Source: Phycisphaerae bacterium (GTDB lineage: Bacteria > Planctomycetota > Phycisphaerae > Phycisphaerales > SM1A02). From it: a DNA stretch of 64,000 bases. The translations under genes and the position numbers were made by a program. Under the pieces are notes generated by a model. The model was not told the origin of the DNA. It searched no databases and saw nothing but the letters and a program-made list of their open reading frames with translations. The DNA lies in NCBI GenBank assembly GCA_016795035.1, contig JAEUIT010000072.1:20116-84115 (forward strand), written 5' to 3'. Positions 44,629 to 53,669 of the stretch are shown here, one piece after another (within the stretch, counting starts at the first letter, position 1; every line of letters begins with the position of its first letter).

Positions 44629-46359
44629 TTACGCGAACAGTTCGCGGTCACGGATCTTGATCGGCACGCGCCAATCTTCCTCCCACCACGGCGTTTCGCC
44701 TGCGGCGCGCGGCGGCTTCGCGAGGAAGAGTTCCTTCCGTCGGCGCTTGGCGTCGACCTGCGCCGCGCGGAAGTGGTAGTGGTCGACGATGCGAAGCGCC
44801 TCAAGCGCGTACGACGTCGCGACGCGCCGATCGCGCACGAGGAACAGGTTCTCGCCGTTCGAGTCGTCCGCCGCCTTCGAGAAGTTGTACGAGCCGAAGT
44901 AGACGCGCGCGGTCGGCTTGTCGAAGTCGATCACGAGGAACTTGTGATGCAGCCTCGTGCCGCCTCCGCCGGTCGGTTCGGCGCGGAAGGGCAGCGGCAC
45001 GCCGGCGCCTGCGAGCGCCGCCGGCGCCACGACGCTTACGGTGCCGTCGGGCTTACGGACATCGAGTCCGCCGACTTTCCGGTCGGAGACGCCATACACG
45101 AAGATCGACTTCTTCTTCGACACGGCGGCGATGGCGTTGCGGATCGCGCCGGGCGTCTGGTAGAGGAACGCGAGCGAGAAGAAGAGCGACGACTTCGTCG
45201 ACGCGACGTCGTCGGCGATGTCCGCGAGCGCCGCGTTCGACGCGGAGTGGGGCGAGAACGTGACGCGGGCGTCGATGCCGCGCAGGCCGAGCGGTGTCCA
45301 CGTTGCAGCCGGCGAGGCGCCGAAGTCCTTCGCCTTGTCGCTCGTCCAGTATGCCTCGAACGCGGCCTGGAACGGCGCGATGGCGCGGGCGCCGCGCACG
45401 ATCACCGCGTTGTTCGACTGCACGTACAGGCCGCGCCACGAGAAGTTCGTCGAGCCGCCGATCGCGAGCTTCGCCTTCGGCCCGTCGACGACGATCGTCT
45501 TGTTGTGCTGCAGCTTGCCGAGGTGCTGTCGCTTCACGTTGCCGGCGCCGGCGCTGCGCGCGAGCCGCTCCGCGGCGCGCGTTTCCGCCGAGTGCGGCTT
45601 GCCGTGGGGGCCGTCGTCGTCGATGACGATGCGAAGCCGCGCGCCGAGCTTCTCGAGGCGTCCGACGACTTCGGGCTCGCTGAGGTCGTAGGCGACGACC
45701 GACACCTTCGCGCGACGGTCGGCGATCGCCGCGTCGAGCGCCGCGAGGATCTCGCGCCGCGCCTCGAACCCCATCCACGCGAGCGCTTCCTTCGCCTTCG
45801 GATGCGTGGGCTTGAAGTCGAGCCCGTCGTCGGCCTTCGCGGGCAGCAACGTCTTGATCGGACCCTTCGACTCGTAGCGGTCGACGAACGCCTGCGACGA
45901 CACGAACCCGCGCGTGAAGGTCACGTTCATGCGCCCCGAGTGCGTTTCGGACGAGAGTTCGAGCGACGCCTCCTGCGCCGGCCCATGGCTCAGTTCGTTG
46001 GCGGCGTTCATGAAGATCGGCGTCACGCGATAGGTGAAGGCGCCCTTCATGTCCGCGTTGCGGGGGAAGTGGACCCATCGGAACTTCTGGATCGGCGCCT
46101 GCAACGTGGAGAGCGTGGCCCCGGTCGCCCCGCCGGGCGCATCCTTGAAGCGAAGGCGATTCTTCAAGGCAAAGAACCGCTGGCCGCCCGGCTCGCGGTA
46201 CTCGATGCCGAAGCCGACGAAATCGACCGGCGGCTTGCCGGTCCGCCAGTCCATCGCGAGAAGCGCCATGCCCTCGCCGCGATGGATCGACAGCCGAAAC
46301 GGCGCTTCCGCGTTCGTGCCCCGAGCGACATGGGCGTTCTCGACGTGCTTGCCTGGCAT
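44629..46359 (-). CDS. Phospholipase D-like protein with two HKD motifs
   Basis: 576 residues from ATG 46359, preceded by GGGGGGAACC. The first half contains a beta-rich domain. It is followed by two PLD catalytic half-sites: HNKTIVVDG with GSTNFSWRG, and HHKFLVIDF with GSYNFSKAA, each with the HxK(x)4D pattern plus the downstream GS-N-F. Both half-sites are intact, so an active phosphodiesterase is expected. No signal peptide is evident. The substrate could be lipid or nucleic acid and is not shown. It converges with the carboxylase gene. Confidence 0.85.
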   Translation of the reverse strand: MPGKHVENAHVARGTNAEAPFRLSIHRGEGMALLAMDWRTGKPPVDFVGFGIEYREPGGQRFFALKNRLRFKDAPGGATGATLSTLQAPIQKFRWVHFPRNADMKGAFTYRVTPIFMNAANELSHGPAQEASLELSSETHSGRMNVTFTRGFVSSQAFVDRYESKGPIKTLLPAKADDGLDFKPTHPKAKEALAWMGFEARREILAALDAAIADRRAKVSVVAYDLSEPEVVGRLEKLGARLRIVIDDDGPHGKPHSAETRAAERLARSAGAGNVKRQHLGKLQHNKTIVVDGPKAKLAIGGSTNFSWRGLYVQSNNAVIVRGARAIAPFQAAFEAYWTSDKAKDFGASPAATWTPLGLRGIDARVTFSPHSASNAALADIADDVASTKSSLFFSLAFLYQTPGAIRNAIAAVSKKKSIFVYGVSDRKVGGLDVRKPDGTVSVVAPAALAGAGVPLPFRAEPTGGGGTRLHHKFLVIDFDKPTARVYFGSYNFSKAADDSNGENLFLVRDRRVATSYALEALRIVDHYHFRAAQVDAKRRRKELFLAKPPRAAGETPWWEEDWRVPIKIRDRELFA

Positions 46360-46447
46360 TGGTTCCCCCCGAGTTGTCGTGCGACGCGTCCCCAACGATC
46401 GTCGCGTCCCTATCGGGAGCGTATCGCAACGACGACAGACGCGACAA

Positions 46448-46473
46448 CGCCCCGGACCGCACGGTCCGGGGCG
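46448..46473 (-). terminator. Terminator after the 46491-48065 gene
   Basis: A perfect 11-bp stem (CGCCCCGGACC / GGTCCGGGGCG) with a GCAC loop lies 17 bp after the stop of the minus-strand secreted-protein gene. Confidence 0.7.
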
Positions 46474-46490
46474 CGTCGCCGTCCGTTAGG

Positions 46491-48065
46491 TTAGTTGCAC
46501 GCGCCCCAGTCACCCAGGAGAAGCGCGAGGTCCGCCGAGTCCACGTTGCCGCTGCCGTTCAGGTCGCCCACGCCCGGCGTGCCCCAGGCGCCGAGGAGGA
46601 GACTGATGTCCGAGGCAGACACCTGGCCGTCGTGGTCGATGTCCGCGGGACACGGCACGGACGCGAGGAACTCGAAGTTGAAGTCGAGCGAACCGCTCGC
46701 GCCGTTCGGTCCGTTCGACGCCACCTTGATGATGACGGAGTCACCGTCGCCGATCGCGATGCCGCTCAGTGCCGAGACGTCGCCGAGCAGGCCGCCGACG
46801 TTGTTGTTGCACGCGAGCAGCGTGGGCTGCAGGAAGCCCCCGAGCGTCATCACGCCGCATCCGTCGTAGATCGAGAGGACCGTGTCGTAGTCGCTGCCGA
46901 TCGTGTCGACGTTGATGGTGCCGTTGCTCGGCGCCGTGAAGCGATAGAAGACGGAATCGTTGACGCCGCCGTTCAGCGTCTCGCACGTCTCGCTCGGCTC
47001 GTTCGCGCTGGTCGATGCCCCAGTGATCGGAAGGAGCGGCGGATGGAACGACGTGCCGTCGATCACGGTGGCGGTGGAGCAGAGGTCGTTCGACGGAGCG
47101 CCCGTCGGCACGAAGCCGAAGTCGAATCGCATCGTCTCGGGGAGGAGGTCCTCCGGCCCCTCGTGCCATGCCCACGTCGCGTCGACGCGGAACCACAGCG
47201 TCTGTCCTGCCTGCATCGGCGCGAGGAGAATCGTTCCGTTCTCGTTCGGCAGTCCGGTGCAGGCGATTGCCGTCTCCCCGTTGCAGAGCCCGCCTCCCGA
47301 CGGCGCCGGAATCGCGTCGTACAGCGAGAGCACCGTGTCGTGCTCCGAACCGAACGTCGTCGCGACGGCGAGGCCGTCGACCGGCGCCGTGTATCGGTAC
47401 CAGACCGCGTCGCTCGACCAATCCGCGATGCAGTCGCTTCCGCTCTCGATCTCGCAGTCGTCGACGCTCGCTCCGACCATGTCGAGCTCGTCGTGGTACT
47501 CGATCGCGTTGATCACCTTCGCATGCGCGGCGACGTCATTGGTCGGGAAGGGGTGCAGGCACGCGTCGATCCAGAGGTCGCCGCCGTACGTGGTCGAGGA
47601 CGAGATCTTGATCAGGTACGTGCTGCCGGCGCTCACGAGGAACTCGTCGAGAGAGGCGTATGCCGCGCCCGACCACCCGAACTCCGACGGGAAGCTCGTG
47701 AGGCAGTCGGGCTGGATGCAGCCGAACTGCGTCGGAAGCGCGCAGCCGTCGAAGATCGTGATGATCATCGGATAGGTGGAGGCGGCACCGATGTTGAGGA
47801 AACCGTCCGCGGGCGCGGTGACGCGATACCACACGGAGAACTCCTCGTTGCTGCCGTCCCCGCACGTGGCCATGGCCTCGCACGGCTGCACGGTGGCCTG
47901 CGCGGTGTTCACGCCGTCGTGCAGTTCGAGGCCGTCGAAGAGGGTTGCGGAAACGCAGGCGTCGTTCGCGGGCGGCGTGGCCGCCGCGACGCCGAACGGC
48001 GCGAGCGAGAGGAGACTTGCGGCGGCGCGCAGCCGCCACGCGGATCGAGAGATGCGTTGTGACAT
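46491..48065 (-). CDS. Secreted multi-repeat protein with C-terminal dockerin-like pair
   Basis: 524 residues with a signal peptide (ASLLSLAPFGVAA). The body is three tandem copies of a beta-sandwich-like unit of about 150 residues. Each has a PANDAC/APSNDLC-type opening, VWYRVTAP or VFYRFTAP near the centre, and an IFDGC/LYDAI/IYDGC motif followed by cysteines. This resembles the pre-peptidase C-terminal (PPC) type of fold, though I make no firm assignment. The C-terminus is a dockerin-like pair: DIDHDGQVSASDISLLLGAW and DLNGSGNVDSADLALLLGDW. It is probably exported. It is divergent from the ECF sigma gene and ends at a strong hairpin. Confidence 0.83.
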   Translation of the reverse strand: MSQRISRSAWRLRAAASLLSLAPFGVAAATPPANDACVSATLFDGLELHDGVNTAQATVQPCEAMATCGDGSNEEFSVWYRVTAPADGFLNIGAASTYPMIITIFDGCALPTQFGCIQPDCLTSFPSEFGWSGAAYASLDEFLVSAGSTYLIKISSSTTYGGDLWIDACLHPFPTNDVAAHAKVINAIEYHDELDMVGASVDDCEIESGSDCIADWSSDAVWYRYTAPVDGLAVATTFGSEHDTVLSLYDAIPAPSGGGLCNGETAIACTGLPNENGTILLAPMQAGQTLWFRVDATWAWHEGPEDLLPETMRFDFGFVPTGAPSNDLCSTATVIDGTSFHPPLLPITGASTSANEPSETCETLNGGVNDSVFYRFTAPSNGTINVDTIGSDYDTVLSIYDGCGVMTLGGFLQPTLLACNNNVGGLLGDVSALSGIAIGDGDSVIIKVASNGPNGASGSLDFNFEFLASVPCPADIDHDGQVSASDISLLLGAWGTPGVGDLNGSGNVDSADLALLLGDWGACN

Positions 48066-48268
48066 GGAAGTGGGTCTACGTGAGGCGTGACGGGCCCCGC
48101 GACGATGCGGCGGCCCCGTGGTCGCCCCAATGCGTCGTTCCGTGGCCGCGCGGCTAAGGCTTTTCGAGGTTTCTTTGTGGCACCGCTCGTTGCCCCCGCG
48201 GGCACGCCCCTGTCACAATCGGCTGCGATCGCGACCCGTCGCCGGCACGGCGCGACACGCACGAGCCC

Positions 48269-48871
48269 ATGGTCGACGCAGATGCCAACTCTCGCGGCGG
48301 CGGACGAAGCGACGTCACGCGACTCCTCGACGCCGCCGGCGCCGGTGACGCGCGGGCGTCGGCGGAGCTCCTGCCGCTCGTGTACGAGGAGCTGCAGGCG
48401 CTCGCCCGCTCCTTCATGGCGAAGGAAGGTGCGGCCCACACGCTGCAGCCGACCGCGCTCGTGCATGAGGCGTACTTGCGTCTCGTGGGAGACGGGTCGA
48501 CGTGGGACAACCGCGGCCACTTCTTCGTTGCAGCCGCCACCGCGATGCGCCGGATCCTCATCGACCGGGCGCGGCAACGGCATCGGCTGAAACGTGGAGG
48601 GAACCGGCGGCGCGTCGAGCTCGCCGACGCCGCGCTCGCGACGGAGCCCGAATCGGAAGATCTCCTCGCGCTCGAGCAGGCCCTGGCCCGGCTCGAGGCG
48701 AAGGATCCGCGCAAGGGACAGGTCGTGATGCTTCGGTACTTCGCCGGCCTGAGCAACGAGGAGACGGCGACAGTCTTGGGCGTCTCGCTCGCGACCGTGA
48801 AGAACGACTGGGCATTCGCGCGGGCGTGGCTGCACCGCGAGCTGAGCGCCGACGACGGGGACGGCGCATGA
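48269..48871 (+). CDS. ECF-type RNA polymerase sigma factor coupled to a kinase
   Basis: 200 residues. Region 2 contains LPLVYEELQALARSFM, TALVHEAYLRLV and FFVAAATAMRRILIDRARQR. Region 4 holds the ECF helix-turn-helix, VMLRYFAGLSNEETATVLGV followed by SLATVKNDWAFARAWL. It resembles the ECF group common in planctomycetes and acidobacteria (Sigma70_ECF type). Its TGA overlaps the kinase start (ATGA), implying coupled translation and a stoichiometric partnership. There is no classical anti-sigma gene; regulation by the neighbouring kinase is inferred from the arrangement and from known sigma-kinase pairs. Confidence 0.92.
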   Translation: MVDADANSRGGGRSDVTRLLDAAGAGDARASAELLPLVYEELQALARSFMAKEGAAHTLQPTALVHEAYLRLVGDGSTWDNRGHFFVAAATAMRRILIDRARQRHRLKRGGNRRRVELADAALATEPESEDLLALEQALARLEAKDPRKGQVVMLRYFAGLSNEETATVLGVSLATVKNDWAFARAWLHRELSADDGDGA

Positions 48872-51800
48872 CGGAGCGCCCGCCGGAGTCGACGTCGGCG
48901 CGGATCGAGGACATCTTCCTCGCCGTTGCCGCTGCGGACGGCGCGGATCGCGACCGTCGTCTCGACGAACTCTGCGGTGGCGATGACGCGCTCCGCGCGG
49001 AGGTGCGTTCGCTCCTCGCGCACCACGAACGCGCGGAGGGCGTTCTCGACCGACCTCCGCTTGTCGTCGGCGCGCCCTTCGCCTCGGACGGCGTCTCCGA
49101 GGCGACGCTGCCGCCGATCACCGTTGCAGCCGGGTATCGCCTGCGCGCCGTCCTCGGCACGGGCGGCATGGGCGTCGTCTACCTCGCGACACAGCTCAGC
49201 ACGCGGCGCACCGTCGCGCTCAAGGTGATTCGACCGGGCACCGCAAGCGAGGCGATCGCGAGGCGCTTCGAGCACGAGGCGCTTCTCCTCGCGAAGCTCT
49301 CGCATCCCGGCATCGCGCAGGTCTTCGAGGCCGGCGAGGCCGACTTCGGATTCGGCCGGCAGCGCTTCATCGCGATGGAGTACCTCGACGGCCCGACCCT
49401 GTGCGATCACGTCGACGCGCGCGGCCTCGACGTTGCCGGGAGGCTCGAGCTTGTCGCGCGCGTCGCGGATGCCACGCATCACGCGCACCAGCGAGGCGTC
49501 ATCCACCGAGATCTCAAGCCCGCGAACATCCTCGTGGTGGCCGGTCGTGACGGCGACGCGATCGGACAGCCGAAGATCCTCGACTTCGGCGTCGCGCGCG
49601 TCGAGCGCGGCGCGGTCGGCCTGACGTCGATGGGCACGAGCGTCGGGCAACTCGTCGGCACGTTGCCCTACATGAGTCCCGAGCAGGTGCTCGGCGACAG
49701 CGACGACGTGGACGTGCGAAGCGACGTCTACGCGCTCGGCGTCCTGTGCTTCCGCGTGATCGCGGGGGAGCTTCCGCACCGCTTCGAGGGCGCCTCGATC
49801 GCCGAGATCGCGCGGATCATCCGCGACGAGCCGCCGCGCCGCATCTCGACGTTGCAGCCACTGGCCGCCGGCGACATCGAAGCGATCGTGAATCGGGCGC
49901 TCGAGAAGGATCGGGAGCGGCGCTATCAGTCCGCGGGCGACCTCGCGGCGGACATTCGTCGCAGCCTCGCGCACGAGCCGATCGAGGCGCACCCGGCGAC
50001 CACCTTCTATTACCTCCGCAAGTTCGTCCGGCGGAATCGGCGTGTTGCGGCGTTGGCGGCGGCGCTCGTGGTGGTGGCGCTCGTGGGCACGGCGGTGTCG
50101 ATCTGGTTCGGCATCGACGCCACGATCGCGCGCGGCCACGCGGAGATGGCGCTCGATCGCGCCGAACGCCGCACGCGCGACGCGACCGAGAGCGCGGCGC
50201 AGGCCCGCGCGCAGGCCTACCTCGCCTCGATGGCCGCCGCGTCCGCGGCGCTGTCGGCGTTCGACGCCGGCGCCGCGGCGCGGGCGCTCGAGTCGGTGGA
50301 CCTCGAGCGCCGCGGGTCATGGGAGTGGCGACATCTGGCGCTTGCGGCCGACACCGCGACCAAGAAGCTCCGCGCGCCGATGAGCGCCGTGTACGACGTG
50401 GAGTTCTCCCCCGACGGACGGTTCATCGTCTCGGGCTCCTTCGACCGGACGGTGCGCCTCTGGGACTCGGCCGACGGCGCACTCCGCGCGACGCTCGAAG
50501 GTCATGAGCGACCCGTATGGGGCATCGCCGTCAGTCCGGACGGGACGCACGTCGCGTCGGGCAGTGCCGACCGCACCGTGCGGCTCTGGCGCGTCGCGGA
50601 CGGCACGGAGCTGAAACGTGGAGTGGGGCACGAGGGAGCGATCACCGGCGTCGTCTGGAGCCCCGACGGCCGGCTCATCGCGACGTCGTCGGAAGACGGC
50701 ACGGTCCGGTGCTGGGACTCGGAGACCCTGGAGGAGCGGACGGACCTGCGGGCGAGGGTGCCGCGCGCCCGCAGCGTGTGCTGGAGCCCGGACGGATCGA
50801 CGCTCGCCGTTGCAGCCGATGACGCGCGCGTCACGGTGTTTCGGCTCGGCGAGGCTGCGCCGCTCGCGACGCTCGACGGCCACACGAAGGGCGTCCTTGC
50901 CGGCGCGTTCGATCCGACGGGCGCGACCCTCGCGACGGGCGGCCTCGATCGGACCTGCATCCTCTGGGACACCGCAACGTGGAGTCGGCGCGGGCGCATC
51001 GAGGTCGGCGTGGGCGGCGTGCGGAGCCTGGCCTTCAGCCCGGACGGAGCGTCCCTCGCGCTGGGCACGCTCGACGGTCAGCTCCGCCTTCACGCGGCGA
51101 CCGACGGCGCGGCGCTCGGCGTGCTGCTCGGATCGACGGGCACCGTCTCGTCGGTCGCGTGGCACCCGAACGGCGTCGATCTCGTGAGCGCGAGCTCCGA
51201 CCGGCTTGGCGTGATGCGGACCTGGAACGTCCGCGCGTCCGATCGGGCGCAGGCCGTGGGCGTGAACCTGTTGTCGAGCGCGGCGCTCGGCTTCGATCCG
51301 GCCGACGGTCGCGTGCGATTCATCGACCGCGACGGCATGCTGGACGAGATCGACGGTGCCACGGGCGAGACCCGCGCCGTCCGCCCGGTCGCGCGGGACC
51401 GAGGCGACGCGGCGCGGTGGGCCTGCAACGGGGAGCGGTTCCTCGAGGTCGCCGACGACGGCGCGATGCGGCTGTTCGACGCATCGGACGCGACGGAGCG
51501 CCGCTGGCGCGATGCCTGGCCCGACGGTGCGGTGACGACGCACCTCGCCATCAGCGACGACGGCCGAATCGCCGGCATCGGCTTTGCCGACGGCAGCGTC
51601 GTGATCGAGGACCTGCAACGGGGAGAACGGGCCGGGCGCGCGGCGCCGGCCGAAGGGCCGGACGGTCCGGGCGTGGAGACGTGCGTCTTCTCGCCCGACC
51701 GCCGCTATCTTGCGATCGGCAGCGCGCGGGGCGCGGTGCGCCTCTTCGATCGGATGAGCGGTGAGGTCGTGCCGCTCCGCACGCCGGCGTCGACGCCGGG

Positions 51801-52428
51801 AATGGAGGAGCGTGCGGACGCGCTCGCGTTCTCGCCCGACGGGTCCACGCTGGCCGCGAGCGGGCGCGAGGGAACCGTGGTGCTCTGGGATGTCCCGAGC
51901 CGACGCGCGACGCTCACGTTGTCAGGCGAACAGGCCAACATCACCGCGCTCGCATTCACGCCCGACGGATCGCGCTTGGCGACCGGCAACACGCTCGGCG
52001 GCATCGTGCTCTGGGATCTCGAGACGGGAGCGTCGGTGCTGAGCATGGCTTCTAGACGTACGTCGTGCGCCGGCTCCTCTTTCGACCGGGAGACGAGACG
52101 CTGCTCGTGCTTCAAGGCGACCGATCGCTACGGATGCTGCGGGCGTTGCCGCGGACGGAGCGGTCGGCGGACTCACTGCCCACGTCGACGCCGCCGGCCG
52201 CACACGCCGCCCAATGACAGGAGCGCGGCGACCGACCCGGGCGCCGGGATCACGTACTCGACGGCGAGCGTCGGACGAAACGCGGAGTTCGGGTTCTGCG
52301 CGCTGTCGAAGCGCTTCGACGTTGCAGCCGCCGACTCGTCGCCGAGGAGGAACCAGCCGAAGTTCGAGGCACCGCCGTCGAGCCACGCCTGCACATCGGC
52401 GACGAGACCTGCGCCAGACCACGCGTAG
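48868..52428 (+). CDS. Ser/Thr protein kinase with transmembrane helix and WD40 propeller (frameshifted 3' end)
   Basis: The kinase domain (about 88-370) shows the Gly loop LGTGGMGVVYLA, Lys119 (VALKV), HRDLKPAN (213-220), DFGVAR (239-244) and APE-type MSPEQV, so it should be catalytically competent. One membrane helix (about 391-414) connects to a C-terminal beta-propeller with many WD40 repeats (VEFSPDGRFIVSGSFDRTVRLWD and following). In this frame the final part, after codon about 1062, becomes Arg/Cys-rich and then runs antisense through the next gene. The alternative frame from 52059 to the TGA at 52215-52217 reads YVVRRLLFRPGDETLLVLQG, which continues the propeller. A single-base indel near 52050-52059 is likely. 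Confidence 0.85.
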   Translation: MTERPPESTSARIEDIFLAVAAADGADRDRRLDELCGGDDALRAEVRSLLAHHERAEGVLDRPPLVVGAPFASDGVSEATLPPITVAAGYRLRAVLGTGGMGVVYLATQLSTRRTVALKVIRPGTASEAIARRFEHEALLLAKLSHPGIAQVFEAGEADFGFGRQRFIAMEYLDGPTLCDHVDARGLDVAGRLELVARVADATHHAHQRGVIHRDLKPANILVVAGRDGDAIGQPKILDFGVARVERGAVGLTSMGTSVGQLVGTLPYMSPEQVLGDSDDVDVRSDVYALGVLCFRVIAGELPHRFEGASIAEIARIIRDEPPRRISTLQPLAAGDIEAIVNRALEKDRERRYQSAGDLAADIRRSLAHEPIEAHPATTFYYLRKFVRRNRRVAALAAALVVVALVGTAVSIWFGIDATIARGHAEMALDRAERRTRDATESAAQARAQAYLASMAAASAALSAFDAGAAARALESVDLERRGSWEWRHLALAADTATKKLRAPMSAVYDVEFSPDGRFIVSGSFDRTVRLWDSADGALRATLEGHERPVWGIAVSPDGTHVASGSADRTVRLWRVADGTELKRGVGHEGAITGVVWSPDGRLIATSSEDGTVRCWDSETLEERTDLRARVPRARSVCWSPDGSTLAVAADDARVTVFRLGEAAPLATLDGHTKGVLAGAFDPTGATLATGGLDRTCILWDTATWSRRGRIEVGVGGVRSLAFSPDGASLALGTLDGQLRLHAATDGAALGVLLGSTGTVSSVAWHPNGVDLVSASSDRLGVMRTWNVRASDRAQAVGVNLLSSAALGFDPADGRVRFIDRDGMLDEIDGATGETRAVRPVARDRGDAARWACNGERFLEVADDGAMRLFDASDATERRWRDAWPDGAVTTHLAISDDGRIAGIGFADGSVVIEDLQRGERAGRAAPAEGPDGPGVETCVFSPDRRYLAIGSARGAVRLFDRMSGEVVPLRTPASTPGMEERADALAFSPDGSTLAASGREGTVVLWDVPSRRATLTLSGEQANITALAFTPDGSRLATGNTLGGIVLWDLETGASVLSMASRRTSCAGSSFDRETRRCSCFKATDRYGCCGRCRGRSGRRTHCPRRRRRPHTPPNDRSAATDPGAGITYSTASVGRNAEFGFCALSKRFDVAAADSSPRRNQPKFEAPPSSHACTSATRPAPDHA

Positions 52429-52919
52429 AAGCCGAAGTCGGCGCCGATCGACGCGCTCGCGCTCGCGAACGCGCTGAAGTCGCCGCCCGGCGTCGTCCAG
52501 AGCGACGCGTCGAAGTCGGTGTGCTTCCAGGTGGTGTCGCCGAGCGTGGCCGACGCGCCGCCGCCCTCGTTGCCGTCCGGGTCGCTCGAGCCCTCGGACC
52601 ACGCGGAGAGCGCGCGGTGCAGCGAGCAGGTCGTCGTTGCCGCCTGTCCTTGCGAGTAGTGCAGCGTGAGCGTGACGCCCGTCACCGTCGCGCCGGTCGG
52701 CAACGCGGAGAGATCGAAGGAGAGGACGCTTCGACGGATCGCGCCGCCGCCGTTCTTGCCCGCGAACATGTGCTGCCCGGCGCCGTTGGCGAGCGAGCCG
52801 TCGGCCGACTCGTAGAGCGTGGCGTCGTGGAGCGCGGAGAGCGTCACGAGGTCGGCATGCGCCGCCGCGCCGAGGGCGGCGGCGAGCGTGAACGCAAGAA
52901 GGCACGAACGCGGCGACAT
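52173..52919 (-). CDS. Secreted DNRLRE-type protein with PEP-CTERM-like sorting tail
   Basis: 248 residues with a signal peptide (LLAFTLAAALGAAAHAD). The body has the DNRLRE-like beta-sandwich features DATLYESADGS, GGAIRRSVLSFDLSALP, and TLTLHYSQGQ. The C-terminus is a PEP-CTERM-like sorting signal: PAPGSVAALL, a short hydrophobic segment, and a basic end GRRRRRGQ. Proteins with such tails are processed by exosortases and displayed or released at the surface; no exosortase gene lies in the window. Its 3' end overlaps the shifted-frame end of the kinase gene on the other strand. Confidence 0.82.
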   Translation of the reverse strand: MSPRSCLLAFTLAAALGAAAHADLVTLSALHDATLYESADGSLANGAGQHMFAGKNGGGAIRRSVLSFDLSALPTGATVTGVTLTLHYSQGQAATTTCSLHRALSAWSEGSSDPDGNEGGGASATLGDTTWKHTDFDASLWTTPGGDFSAFASASASIGADFGFYAWSGAGLVADVQAWLDGGASNFGWFLLGDESAAATSKRFDSAQNPNSAFRPTLAVEYVIPAPGSVAALLSLGGVCGRRRRRGQ

Positions 52920-53018
52920 CGTCTCGACTCCTCATCCTCTCCGGTCGACGCGAACGCGTCGTGCGCACCGCTCGAACGCCTCGGGATGCGACGGTTCGAG
53001 TGTACTCTGTGGGATCTC

Positions 53019-53669
53019 ATGAGCCAGCGGCCGATCGACGAAGTCCTCGTTGCCACGAGCAACCCGCACAAGATCGAGGAGATCCGCGCGGTGCTCGAGC
53101 CGCTCGGCATGCGAGTTCTCGGCCTCGATGACGTCGGCGGCACGTTCCCGGAGCCCGAGGAGGACGGCGCGACCTTCGAGGAGAACGCGCGCATCAAGGC
53201 GATCGCATACGCGGGCATGACCGGCCGCGCGTGCCTCGCCGACGACTCGGGACTCGAAGTCGACGCGCTCGACGGCGCGCCGGGCGTGCACAGCGCGCGA
53301 TTCGCGGGCATCGGATCGACGCGCGCCGAACGCGACCGCGCGAACAACGCACTCCTCGTCGCACGGCTGCGCGGCGTCCCGCCGGAACGGCGCGCGGCGC
53401 GATTCGTCTGCGCGATGTGCCTCGCGGAGCCGAACGGCGCGATCGTGGCCGAGGCGCGCGGCGCCTTTCCGGGCGTGATCGTCGACGAACCCCGCGGGTC
53501 GAACGGCTTCGGATACGACCCGCATCTCCTCCTTCCCGAGGAGGGACGCACGAGCGCGGAACTCTCGCCCGACGAGAAGAACGCCCGGAGCCATCGCGGG
53601 CAGGCGACGCGGCTGATCGCCTCGGCGTTGCAGGCGCGTGGTGCAAGGCGGGGGGCGGCGACGTCATGA
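53019..53669 (+). CDS. rdgB: Non-canonical purine NTP pyrophosphatase (RdgB/HAM1 family)
   Basis: 216 residues from ATG 53019. Family motifs are plain: VATSNPHKIEEIRAVL at the N-terminus, EEDGATFEENARIKA, LADDSGLEVDALDGAPGVHSARFAG and SNGFGYDPHLLLPEEGRTSAEL. The enzyme hydrolyses ITP, XTP and dITP to monophosphates, keeping modified purines out of DNA and RNA. The C-terminal 15 residues are a basic extension. The stop overlaps the start of the following gene (ATGA). Confidence 0.95.
   Translation: MSQRPIDEVLVATSNPHKIEEIRAVLEPLGMRVLGLDDVGGTFPEPEEDGATFEENARIKAIAYAGMTGRACLADDSGLEVDALDGAPGVHSARFAGIGSTRAERDRANNALLVARLRGVPPERRAARFVCAMCLAEPNGAIVAEARGAFPGVIVDEPRGSNGFGYDPHLLLPEEGRTSAELSPDEKNARSHRGQATRLIASALQARGARRGAATS

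Noticed and set aside
48154..50139. A 661-codon minus-strand open frame opposite the ECF sigma/kinase start
   Set aside because: Antisense to well-supported genes, with shadow-type composition.
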